From: JAHECW01 sp964641415
Lineage (GTDB): Bacteria > Acidobacteriota > Thermoanaerobaculia > Thermoanaerobaculales > Sulfomarinibacteraceae
Assembly: GCA_964641415.1 (NCBI GenBank)
Contig: CAZXMW010000005.1
Coordinates: forward strand, 86,525-150,524
Direction of reading: 5' to 3'
DNA: 64,000 nt
A model generated the notes under the pieces. That model was not told the DNA's origin, searched no databases, and saw only the letters and a program-made list of their open reading frames with translations. How positions within the stretch are numbered: position 1 is the stretch's first letter; every line of letters starts with the position of its first letter. This document shows, in pieces, positions 1-7,514 of the stretch. Position numbers and translations under genes: made by a program.

Positions 1-264
1 GCCACGGCCATGGATACGGACACGGCCACGGATCCGGCCACGGATCCGGCCACGGATTCGGCCACGGACACGGCCACGGACACGGACACGGATACGGACA
101 CGGCCACGGCCATGGATACGGACACGGCCACGGATCCGGCCACGGCCACGGATACGGACACGGCCACGGATCCGGGAACGGCCACGGATCCGGCCGCGGG
201 TACGGATACGGATACGGATACGGATACGGATACGGCCACGGCCACGGATACGGACACGGGCGCG
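1..264 (+). repeat. GNNNCG hexamer array, 44 units, running off the left edge
   Basis: Every 6 bases from position 1 to 264 reads G-NNN-CG without a register slip. The commonest units are GCCACG, GATACG, GACACG and GATCCG. The array starts before the window. It sits just upstream of the OPT transporter. A reading frame crosses it (Thr-Asp-rich) but continues antisense-like into the transporter gene in the wrong frame, so I do not treat it as coding. The same unit recurs at 7416-7445, 12673-12708, 12821-12868 and, on the other strand, at 59413-59658. Confidence 0.9.
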
Positions 265-273
265 GGAGTGCGC

Positions 274-300
274 TACCATCTTGCGAACCCGCACTGGAGG
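274..300 (+). promoter_or_regulatory. Possible -10 (TACCAT) and RBS of the OPT gene
   Basis: TACCAT at 274-279 resembles a -10 box and lies directly after the hexamer array. GGAGG at 296-300 is the ribosome binding site; it is 4 nt from ATG 305 but only 1 nt from ATG 302, which favours 305. No good -35 is visible because that region is inside the repeat. Confidence 0.35.
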
Positions 301-304
301 AATG

Positions 305-2479
305 ATGCAGGACTCCCGACCCGTCAAATCCAAGCTGCTCCCCGACAACGCGTACCGGAAGCTCGAGCCGGGCGAGACCTACAGCCCGGTCGTCCCGGCC
401 GACGATCTGCGGCCCGAGGTGACCCTGTGGTCCATCGGTGTCGGCGTCGCCATGGTCGTGCTGTTCACCGTGGCAGGCGCCTACATGGCGCTTCGGGCCG
501 GCAACGCCATCGAGGTCTCCATTCCCATCGCGATCCTCGCGATCTTCCTCGGTCGGTTGAAGGCTCTACGCAGCACCATTTTAGAGAATGTCATGGTGCA
601 GTCAGTGGGCCAGGCGGCCGGCGTTGTCGCCGCCGGGGCCACCTTCGTGGTTCCGGCCATGTATATCAATCAGGTATCGGTCGCCTGGTGGCAGATCTTC
701 CTGGCCTGCTTCATCGGCGGTTCCCTGGGAGTGGTGCTCATCATTCCGCTGCGCAAGTACTTCGTCAAGGATCTCCACGGCGAGCTGCCGTTTCCCGAGG
801 CGACCGCGATCAACAACATCCTGGTCACCGGCGAGAGCTCGGCCGGCGGCGCGGGCAAGATCCTGCTCATCTCGTTCGCGGTCGGCGCTCTGTTCGACTT
901 TTCGGTGGAAGCGCTCCACCTGTGGAACGGCGAGCTGTCGAGCTCGGTTCTGCTCGGCGGGTTGGGAGAGGGCCTGCGCCTCGAGATCCAGCTCACCGCC
1001 ATCGCAGCGCTGTTCGGTCTCGGCTACATCATCGGCATTCGGTATGCCTCCATCATCGCCTCGGGCTCGGTTCTCGCCATGCTCGTGATGGTGCCCGCCA
1101 TCTACCTCTTCGGCAGGAACATGGGGGCTTTCGACTATGCCGGGACCAGCTATGCCATCGCCGAGATGGACGCGGTCGCCATCTTCGGCGCCTTTGTCAA
1201 GCCCATCGGTATCGGCGCCATCGCGGTCTCGGGGATGATCGGTATTCTGAGGATGTGGAAGATCGTCGCGTCGTCGGTGACTCTCGGGTTCAAGGGATTT
1301 TCCAGGGCGGCAGCGGGCGAGAACGAGGCCACCGAGCGGACCCAGCGCGACATGGCCCCGAAGAACGTCATCCTGATTCAGATCGCGACCGCCCTCGCGA
1401 TGGGGATCCTGTTCGTGGTCGTGTCGCTCATCACTCCGGGCGACTCCGGGGCCGCTGCGTACGGGCTCGGTGCGAGTCTCAAGTTCGGCCTGGTCGGCAT
1501 GGTGGTCGGCTTTCTCCTCAGTTTTCTGTTCACGCCGGTCGCCGCTCAGGCCATCGCCATCGTCGGCGTCAACCCGGTGTCCGGGATGACCCTCATCACC
1601 GTGGTCCTGGCGATCGGTTGCATGATCTTCGCGGGTGTCGGCGGTACGGCGGGGATGATCATCGCGCTCATCATCGGCACCGCGGTCTGCACGGCCCTGT
1701 CGACATCCGGCGCGCTGATCACCGATTTCAAGATCGGCTACTGGCTCGGATCGACGCCGCGCAACCAGGAGCGCTGGAAGTTCCTGGGCATGCTCGTTGC
1801 CGCCCTGGTGGTGGCCGCGGTCATCCCGCTCATGGACGCGTCGTACCACTTTCTCGTAGAGGACCCGGTGACCGGCAAGCTGGTGTCCAACGAGCAGGTT
1901 CTCCCGGCGCCTCAGGCCAACATGATCGCCGCGGTCTCGCGCGGTCTCATGGATGACCCCGCCAACCAACCCTGGCTACTCTACGGCCTCGGCGGCGCGG
2001 TCGCTCTCATGCTCCTGATGTCCGGAGTTCCGATGCTCGCCTTCGCTCTCGGCATGTACCTGCCGATCTCCATCAACGCCGCCGTCCTGGCGGGAGCAGC
2101 GGCGGCGTGGGTCATTTCGCGGACCGGCGGAAGCGAGGAGGCGAGAAGGGCCCGAGCCGATCAGGGGATCCTGATTGCGTCGGGGCTGATGGCGGGTGCG
2201 GCGATCTTCGGTGTCGTGACGGCGGTGCTTCGACTTCCGAAGATCGGCGCGCCGATCCAGTTCCTGAGCGTGGGCGTTGATTTCTCGCTCGAGGAGGTTC
2301 CCGGCGCCGAGGGCATTCAGACCCTCAGGGAGGTCGCCGCCCACTGGTACGAGGGCTTCCAGGGCCAGATGATCGGGCTCGTCATGCTGATCCTGCTCGC
2401 CGTAGCCTGCTACCTCCTGGCCCGCGTCGGCGCCGGCTGGGCGCTGGCCGCCGAAGACAGCGACGGAGTTGAAAGTTGA
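305..2479 (+). CDS. OPT-family oligopeptide/metal transporter
   Basis: A 724-residue polytopic inner-membrane protein of the oligopeptide transporter (OPT) superfamily, which moves peptides or metal chelates by cation symport. Many hydrophobic segments run the whole length, starting near residue 40 after a hydrophilic N-terminus. The motif LPFPEATA near residue 160 and the following NNILVTGES loop are typical of the prokaryotic OPT branch. Length fits that branch (roughly 600-750). ATG 305 is chosen for its GGAGG; 302 is also possible. The final codons and the stop lie inside an AT-rich heptamer repeat. Substrate cannot be told from sequence. Confidence 0.9.
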   Translation: MQDSRPVKSKLLPDNAYRKLEPGETYSPVVPADDLRPEVTLWSIGVGVAMVVLFTVAGAYMALRAGNAIEVSIPIAILAIFLGRLKALRSTILENVMVQSVGQAAGVVAAGATFVVPAMYINQVSVAWWQIFLACFIGGSLGVVLIIPLRKYFVKDLHGELPFPEATAINNILVTGESSAGGAGKILLISFAVGALFDFSVEALHLWNGELSSSVLLGGLGEGLRLEIQLTAIAALFGLGYIIGIRYASIIASGSVLAMLVMVPAIYLFGRNMGAFDYAGTSYAIAEMDAVAIFGAFVKPIGIGAIAVSGMIGILRMWKIVASSVTLGFKGFSRAAAGENEATERTQRDMAPKNVILIQIATALAMGILFVVVSLITPGDSGAAAYGLGASLKFGLVGMVVGFLLSFLFTPVAAQAIAIVGVNPVSGMTLITVVLAIGCMIFAGVGGTAGMIIALIIGTAVCTALSTSGALITDFKIGYWLGSTPRNQERWKFLGMLVAALVVAAVIPLMDASYHFLVEDPVTGKLVSNEQVLPAPQANMIAAVSRGLMDDPANQPWLLYGLGGAVALMLLMSGVPMLAFALGMYLPISINAAVLAGAAAAWVISRTGGSEEARRARADQGILIASGLMAGAAIFGVVTAVLRLPKIGAPIQFLSVGVDFSLEEVPGAEGIQTLREVAAHWYEGFQGQMIGLVMLILLAVACYLLARVGAGWALAAEDSDGVES

Positions 2480-2518
2480 GAATTGAGAGTTGAGAGTTCT
2501 GAACTCAGAACTCTCAAC
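2468..2518. repeat. AT-rich heptamer element 1 with terminator hairpin
   Basis: Seven-base units GTTGAAA, GTTGAGA, ATTGAGA, GTTGAGA, GTTCTGA, ACTCAGA, ACTCTCA follow each other without gaps. The OPT stop codon is within the second unit. Bases 2489-2502 pair perfectly (14 bp) with 2505-2518, leaving a 2-nt centre, so the element can also end transcription of the two convergent genes. It is much richer in A+T than the coding DNA around it. Confidence 0.75.
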
Positions 2519-2524
2519 CCTGAC

Positions 2525-3223
2525 CTACTCCAACGTCACCCGGGCATCGCCGACGCCGATCGAGATCTCGATCGTGTGATCGCCTGCCCCGGTCCACTCG
2601 GCTGAGTGGCCGACGAGCCCTGAGGAGGCGATGCGCTGGCCGCGCACGGTCAGCCGGGCGTCGCCGACGCCGCCCGAACCGTTGACGGCGCCGTAGTTCT
2701 CCGCGGCCGCCTGAACCGTCGCATCACCGACGCCGAGGTCGATGAAGACGTCGCCAGACACCGCTTCGGCCTCGACGTCGCCGACACCGACATCGACGGT
2801 GAGCGTGCCCGCGAGGTTCTCGACGACGATGTCGCCGACGCCGAGATCGATGGCGATCGCGAGGCGGGACGGCAGCTCGATCGTCCAGTCCTCCTCGAAG
2901 TGGCGGTTGTCTCTGTCGGTTTCGATCTCGATTCGGAACACCCCCTTGGCGGCGTCCATGCGAAGCTCGGCTTCCTCGACCTCACGACGGGCCTTCTTCA
3001 TCGAGGAGAAGAAGCCGCCTCGCCTCGGCTCCAGATCGACCGAGACCACGACCTCGTCGATGCCGGCATTGCCGACGACCTCGACGTCTCCGACTCCGAC
3101 GTCCAGCAGGACCTTGTCGATCCCGGCCGCTGGTGCTCGTCCTTCGAGGGAGCGGGAGTCGTCTGCCCAGGCGGTGCCGGCGACCAGCGCGGCGAGACCG
3201 ATGACCAACCAAGTTTTCCTCAT
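2525..3223 (-). CDS. Secreted DUF4097-like beta-repeat protein with GVGD motifs
   Basis: A 232-residue exported protein. Residues 1-20 are a signal peptide ending near TAWA. The rest is a low-complexity beta pattern in which GVGD recurs six times (for example LDVGVGDVEVV, IDLGVGDIVVEN, SIGVGDARVT), alternating with hydrophobic strands. This suits the DUF4097/putative adhesin group, whose members form stacked beta-strand folds and whose function is mostly unknown. The start is ATG 3223, with GAGGAGG a few bases upstream; the frame is open further up but without a better start. It is the last gene of a minus-strand group with the TPR and second DUF4097 genes. Confidence 0.75.
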   Translation of the reverse strand: MRKTWLVIGLAALVAGTAWADDSRSLEGRAPAAGIDKVLLDVGVGDVEVVGNAGIDEVVVSVDLEPRRGGFFSSMKKARREVEEAELRMDAAKGVFRIEIETDRDNRHFEEDWTIELPSRLAIAIDLGVGDIVVENLAGTLTVDVGVGDVEAEAVSGDVFIDLGVGDATVQAAAENYGAVNGSGGVGDARLTVRGQRIASSGLVGHSAEWTGAGDHTIEISIGVGDARVTLE

Positions 3224-3361
3224 GGGTTCCTCCTCGCCGCGGGACCTCGTGCGGCGTCGTGAAGTCAAACGGAAAGGATGATCAAAGGTTCTCGGGCCCG
3301 GTGAGGCGCTGAGCGTCCTCGTGGTCGGCGAGCGACCGGGCAGCGGGTGCGGTTCGACCGG

Positions 3362-4348
3362 TTATGGCTCCGTGTTGACCGAACCGCCCCACCAGGTCCC
3401 GGCCGCGAGGGTGACGTCGCCGGATGCCGACTCGACGTGAATCTCGGGTCCGTCGCCGGTCAGGCTGATGGTGTTGCCCGCGTCGTTGACCAGGCCGGCG
3501 AAGTCGGAGCGGACATGACCGGCGATGGTGCGCAGGCTGCCCCGCGGCGAGGTGCTCTCGGGGATCGTGATCCGGATCCGCCCGGAATCACTGCGGACCA
3601 CCACCCGATGGTCGGTGTCGAGCCGGTCCCAGGACAACGTGATCCGGCCGGTGGCCGTCACGACCTCGGCGTCGCCGGACAGATTGTTCATCCAGACGCT
3701 GCCCGAAGCGGTGTCGACGCGGACCTCTTGGGCGCCTCCGGCGACATCGATGTTGCCCGACGAGGTCCGGGCGAACAACCGCTCGAGCGGCCGCACCAGG
3801 TCGAGCCGAGAGCCGCCGGATGCCGTCCGGATGTCGACCGTTGCAGCGGCCCCGACCAACTCGATATCACCGGTCGCGGTACGAAGGTAGAGCGGGCGAG
3901 CCTCGGGCAGGTCGCCCTGAATCGAGATCGAGCCGCCGGTCGTCGTGATGTCGGGAATGACGTGGTGGGGCACCAGGAAATCGAGCCTCGACCGTGCGGT
4001 GAGAATCCCGAGGCCGAGAAACCCCAGACGACCCGGGTTGACGGTGATGCTGATCCTGTCAACGCCGACCTCGACCTTGGGCGTGAAAGCGTCGATGAAC
4101 TGTTCCGCGCGCTGCTCGCCGACGCCCGAGATTCGAAGGTCGGTGGCGACCTCGATCTGGCTCACGTCACCGGTCCGAAGCCGGAGATCGACGGTTGCGG
4201 CGTCAATCGCGAGTCGGGTGTCGGCCGGAGCCGCAAAAGCCTGGACGCTCGAGTGTTCCCGCTGCGCCGCCGGCGCAGTGGTGGAGACGAGCGACGCGAG
4301 CCCGGTTCCGACCACAGTCAGCGCGTAAACCAAGCGGGATGGACCCAT
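3362..4348 (-). CDS. Secreted DUF4097-family beta-repeat protein
   Basis: A 328-residue protein with a signal peptide (about residues 1-30, ending ATTAPAAQ). From about residue 110 a run of short beta strands alternates with turns such as TATGDIEL, TASGGSRL, TSSGNIDV, TASGSVWM and SASGDVTL, the usual DUF4097 signature. It is probably envelope-located; the role is unknown. ATG 4348 has AGGAG 9 nt upstream and lies 13 nt after the stop of the TPR gene, so the two are likely co-transcribed. In other bacteria DUF4097 genes often sit next to ECF sigma/anti-sigma pairs; none is seen here. Confidence 0.75.
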   Translation of the reverse strand: MGPSRLVYALTVVGTGLASLVSTTAPAAQREHSSVQAFAAPADTRLAIDAATVDLRLRTGDVSQIEVATDLRISGVGEQRAEQFIDAFTPKVEVGVDRISITVNPGRLGFLGLGILTARSRLDFLVPHHVIPDITTTGGSISIQGDLPEARPLYLRTATGDIELVGAAATVDIRTASGGSRLDLVRPLERLFARTSSGNIDVAGGAQEVRVDTASGSVWMNNLSGDAEVVTATGRITLSWDRLDTDHRVVVRSDSGRIRITIPESTSPRGSLRTIAGHVRSDFAGLVNDAGNTISLTGDGPEIHVESASGDVTLAAGTWWGGSVNTEP

Positions 4349-4361
4349 CAGACTGCTCCTG

Positions 4362-5465
4362 TCACCGGGAAGGAAAGGGAATGACGGTGCCGGCGGCCGC
4401 CGGGCTCGGCGGCGGCCGCTGTGCCGTGTCGAGGCGGGGGTTGCTGAGCGCAGCGAAGGCACGTTGGGCGAAACCGGGCTCGAGACCGCCGACGAAGCCG
4501 CGAAACCGTGCCAGCGCGCTGCGGGTGGTCGACTCTGAGGCGCGGGCTCTTCGAGCCATGGCGGCGATGCCGGGACTGGATCCGTCGAGCTCGAGCACGG
4601 CGAGAAGCGCTGCGGCGCCCCACGGCTCGGGCGACTGCAGTCTGAGATCGTGGACCTCGAGAAAGGCGCGCCAGAGTCGGCGCGCGGCGAGCACCACGAG
4701 ATCAGACAGCTCGTTGACGCTGCCGATCTGGACAATGAAGTCGTCGATCTCGGCCGACACCCCGTCGAGCGGCGTCAGGCCGTCGAGCCAGGACCGGCCG
4801 AGCTCCCGCTCCGCGCGGAAACGGTCCCACTCGTCGGACAGGCTCAGCTGGGCCTCCTCGAGGAGGTCCGATTCGGGATGGCGGTGGCGACCCTCGCGGA
4901 GCACGCCGTCGGCCTCGCCCCAGCGACCGAGTGCGGCGAGCAGATTGGCGTGGAGACCGAGCAGAAAGACCTGGAGATCGTCGGGCATGGGCGCTCCCGA
5001 CGGCAGTCGGTCGATGGTGTCGAGGGCTTCCGGGTGGCGGCCCTGATCGGAAACCAGGATGGCGAGCTGCACGGGAAGGTGGAAGGCGTCAGGGAACAGC
5101 CTCCAGCCGCTGCGCAACAGCCGCTCGGCTTCGTCCAGGTCGCCGATTGCCGCCAGGGCGTTGGACAGCAGGTGGCATGCGTGTGGGGTCGGGTCGAGAT
5201 GCCACGAGCTCTCGGCGGCCGAGCGTGCCTGCTCCGCGTCGCCCATCGCCAGATGGGCCTGGGCCTTCCAGATCAGGAGCTGCGCCTCGAGTCGAGGCTG
5301 GCGACCGATGACGGACAGCGCACGGTCGACCTCGGCGATGATCTTGGCGTGGCGGCCTGTTCGGCTCCACTCCAGGCAGTGCCGGAGCGCTCGTTCGATC
5401 CGCGGGACCGGCGGCCTCGGACCGTGTGTGTCGCGGTTTCTCACGTCCCTCATGCTATCAGACAT
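4362..5465 (-). CDS. TPR-repeat protein
   Basis: A 367-residue soluble protein with helical repeats from about residue 15 to 240 (blocks such as AQAHLAMGDAEQARSAAES, ALAAIGDLDEAERLLRSG and ANLLAALGRWGEADGVLREG), matching tetratricopeptide repeats. The C-terminal 130 residues are helical and end in a Pro-rich tail. No signal peptide, so it is probably a cytoplasmic scaffold or regulator. Start 5465 is uncertain: there is no Shine-Dalgarno, and a hairpin (5469-5493) ends 3 nt before the ATG. ATG 5453 is the alternative. It leads the downstream DUF4097 gene. Confidence 0.65.
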   Translation of the reverse strand: MSDSMRDVRNRDTHGPRPPVPRIERALRHCLEWSRTGRHAKIIAEVDRALSVIGRQPRLEAQLLIWKAQAHLAMGDAEQARSAAESSWHLDPTPHACHLLSNALAAIGDLDEAERLLRSGWRLFPDAFHLPVQLAILVSDQGRHPEALDTIDRLPSGAPMPDDLQVFLLGLHANLLAALGRWGEADGVLREGRHRHPESDLLEEAQLSLSDEWDRFRAERELGRSWLDGLTPLDGVSAEIDDFIVQIGSVNELSDLVVLAARRLWRAFLEVHDLRLQSPEPWGAAALLAVLELDGSSPGIAAMARRARASESTTRSALARFRGFVGGLEPGFAQRAFAALSNPRLDTAQRPPPSPAAAGTVIPFPSR

Positions 5466-5468
5466 GAG

Positions 5469-5493
5469 GGTGGGGGACGGATCGCCCCCCACC
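5469..5493 (-). other. Hairpin abutting the TPR gene start
   Basis: GGTGGGGG (5469-5476) pairs with CCCCCACC (5486-5493) around a 9-nt loop. On the minus strand it lies between the DUF6600 stop (5518) and the TPR start (5465). There is no U tract. It may terminate DUF6600 transcription or hide the translation start of the TPR gene. Confidence 0.45.
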
Positions 5494-5517
5494 CACGGGT
5501 GGCGTCGGAGCCGGAAC

Positions 5518-7032
5518 TCAGTCCCGGCGTTGACGGCGCGGCGCCTCGGCGGTTTTCGTCGGTTCGCCCCGTTGCCGGGTGCGAGCGGACGCTGCGGTTT
5601 CAGGCGACCGCGCGGCGGGGTGCGATCGCGTCGCTTTCGAGGGCCGGTCGGCCGAGGACGATCCGCCGCGGGCCTTTGCTGGTGGCCGGGCGACCCGGCT
5701 GGCGGGAGCGTCGGGCCGCTGTCGGATGGACGGCCTGCTCCCCGATCGGCGCACCACGGACGACTCTTCTGCTGACGCCTTCGGCGCCGAGGATTGGGAC
5801 GGGCGGTCGACGTCGCGCTGCGGTGACCCGAAGGACCCTTCGTCCCGGTTGCCTCGGGTCCTGAGCGGGACACTCTGATCGGGTGCTGCCGGGCCCGGAC
5901 GTGCCGCACCAGCCGAGAAGCGCGACGGGCGGGTGGTGCGCGTTTCGACTCCGGACCGGTGTTCGGAAACCTCTCGATGGTGAAGATCCGGCGTCGGCCT
6001 CGACACCGATCGGGTCAGGTTCTGACTTCGGTTCCGCTCCTGCGACTTCGGCGTCGGGGACTCCAACTCACGGCGCTGGAGGTCCGACGCGGGCCTCGCC
6101 TCCGATCGGGCCGCAGCCTGGCTTCGATGCCGCTTTCTGGTTTCCGGAGCGAGGGCGCGATCGAGGGTGGCGGCGCCGTGTCGGCGGACGCTGGCGCCCT
6201 GACCTTCAGGGCGCGCGATCCTGACTGTCCGGCCGTCGACGTTCGCAGTCCGTTCGACGATTCGGGCCTCGGGAACGCTGCGACCGACGCGACGCTCGAC
6301 CTCGGCACGACTCGGCGCCGTCGGCAACGCCACAACGTCGCCGCGCGGTACGCCGCGAGTGGCGACACCGTGCGTCACGGCGTGGTATGCGAGATTGTCG
6401 GCGCCGACCCTGGACCAGGGCACCCAGGTCGCGTGGCGGGCGTCTCGCCAGCCGTCGTCGTAGCCGTTGGCGTAGCCGTCCAGCCGGCCGTGACGGTAGC
6501 CGTCCCGCCAGCCCGCGTGGTAGCCGCGGTGGGCGTGGCTCCAACCGCGCGGTGAGCGCGGATACCAGCCGACATAGCCGCCGGAGCGAACCCAGACGAC
6601 GTTGCCCGGATGGTAGTCGTAACCCGGCGTCCACACCCAGCCGACCGTGGACAAGGCCCAGCCGCCGTAGTGGTGGGGAATCCAACCCCACGGCTCGTAC
6701 GCGACCCAGGTCCATCCCGCCGAGGTCCAGACCCAGCGGCCGTGTCGGTAGGGCTGCCAGTCGGCGGCGACCCATGGCCGCCAGACCCGGCCGAGGCCGC
6801 CGACCTGGACCCATTCGCCGTAGCCGGACAGCGCGGCGTTGAAGCTCACGTTCCAACCGCCTGCGTTCCACGAAGACCCCCAGAGGCTCCAGCCCGCGTT
6901 GCCGAAGCCGAGGCTCACACCGTGGTTGGAGACGGAGATGCCGAACCAGTCCGACGCGGCGGCCGGTGCGGCGGCGAGCGCGATGAGCGCGATGGTTGCA
7001 GCGAGAACGGTTGAGCGAGTGGTGTGAGCCAT
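5518..7032 (-). CDS. Secreted DUF6600-type Trp-rich protein with long disordered tail
   Basis: A 504-residue exported protein. Residues 1-25 form a signal peptide (LIALAAAPAAASDW). Residues 25-165 are very rich in Trp, Gly and Tyr, with WTWVAYEPWGWIPHHYG and VGWVWTPG, the hallmark of the DUF6600 domain. About 250 C-terminal residues are Arg/Ser/Pro-rich and look disordered. AAGGAGG 6 nt upstream of ATG 7032 fixes the start; the longer open frame reaching 8295 is antisense readthrough. The role is unknown. DUF6600 proteins elsewhere are predicted cell-surface proteins, often with FecR-like partners, but none is seen here. Confidence 0.75.
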   Translation of the reverse strand: MAHTTRSTVLAATIALIALAAAPAAASDWFGISVSNHGVSLGFGNAGWSLWGSSWNAGGWNVSFNAALSGYGEWVQVGGLGRVWRPWVAADWQPYRHGRWVWTSAGWTWVAYEPWGWIPHHYGGWALSTVGWVWTPGYDYHPGNVVWVRSGGYVGWYPRSPRGWSHAHRGYHAGWRDGYRHGRLDGYANGYDDGWRDARHATWVPWSRVGADNLAYHAVTHGVATRGVPRGDVVALPTAPSRAEVERRVGRSVPEARIVERTANVDGRTVRIARPEGQGASVRRHGAATLDRALAPETRKRHRSQAAARSEARPASDLQRRELESPTPKSQERNRSQNLTRSVSRPTPDLHHREVSEHRSGVETRTTRPSRFSAGAARPGPAAPDQSVPLRTRGNRDEGSFGSPQRDVDRPSQSSAPKASAEESSVVRRSGSRPSIRQRPDAPASRVARPPAKARGGSSSADRPSKATRSHPAARSPETAASARTRQRGEPTKTAEAPRRQRRD

Positions 7033-7276
7033 GACGGCCTCCTTTCGCCGGAACAGTGAGCAACGGTCGTGCCATGCCAGCGAGGACCGACGTTGTCGGA
7101 CGTAAGTGTATGTTCCGACGAGGTTAACGAAGAGAGCAGAGGTCGATGAAAAGGCCCCCGGCATGTCCTCTTGAGTGGACACTGCGCTGTCCCGGATCCT
7201 GCATTCTCGGCTCTCTGGCCCGCCCCGCGTGGCGGCGGAGGCCGGGACCGCGGCCGGCGCCGCCTCGGCCCCGAAC

Positions 7277-7348
7277 CCGTAGGCGGGTCGTTGACGACCC
7301 GCGACCCCACGGCGGTCGGGTCGCGGGGCCTGAAGGCCCCGCCTACGG
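7277..7348. repeat. Composite palindromic element (nested inverted repeats)
   Basis: The outer arms CCGTAGGCGGG (7277-7287) and CCCGCCTACGG (7338-7348) are perfect 11-bp complements. Inside lie two more near-perfect palindromes: GCGGGTCGT/ACGACCCGC around TG and GCGGGGCCT/AGGCCCCGC around GA. Three nested stems in 72 bp recall REP-type extragenic palindromes. Simpler relatives are at 12509-12530 and 63962-63979. Confidence 0.65.
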
Positions 7349-7415
7349 ATCCGGATGGGGATGAATGCCGCCGGTGCTGTCCGTGATTGCGGCCCTGCCG
7401 CTGCCGCTGCATTCG

Positions 7416-7445
7416 GGAACGGGTACGGGAACGGGAACGGGATCG
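7416..7445 (+). repeat. Short GNNNCG hexamer array with quadruplex potential
   Basis: Five in-register units (GGAACG, GGTACG, GGAACG, GGAACG, GGATCG). Because the first variable base is always G and the base before the array is also G, five GGG runs at 7415, 7421, 7427, 7433 and 7439 are spaced by 3 nt, a perfect short-loop G-quadruplex pattern on the plus strand. Confidence 0.7.
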
Positions 7446-7514
7446 ATCGAACCGGAACGGCCTCGCGGAACCGGCGCTGATCGCTGCCGCCGCCGCTGGC
7501 ATCGGGCCCGACGA

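Larger units (their letters stand above)
7033..7514. other. 482-bp non-coding region rich in palindromes and repeats
   Basis: No convincing gene. It contains the palindromic element 7277-7348 and the G-run hexamers at 7416-7445. Near 7076-7092 there is a small imperfect palindrome around GACCGACGTT, possibly linked to the promoter of the DUF6600 gene. Confidence 0.6.

Noticed and set aside
1..264. Possible CRISPR array
   Set aside because: Unit is 6 bp with no long repeat and spacer structure, and no cas genes are present.
10..1956. Long plus-strand frame starting in the hexamer array (Thr-Asp repeats)
   Set aside because: It overlaps the OPT gene in another frame; the repeat is periodic DNA and the remainder reads as an Arg-rich shadow.
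3347..4384. 345-codon frame opposite the second DUF4097 gene
   Set aside because: Antisense shadow of a gene with a signal peptide, a Shine-Dalgarno and clear beta repeats; the shadow is Asp/Gly/Arg-rich without domain pattern.
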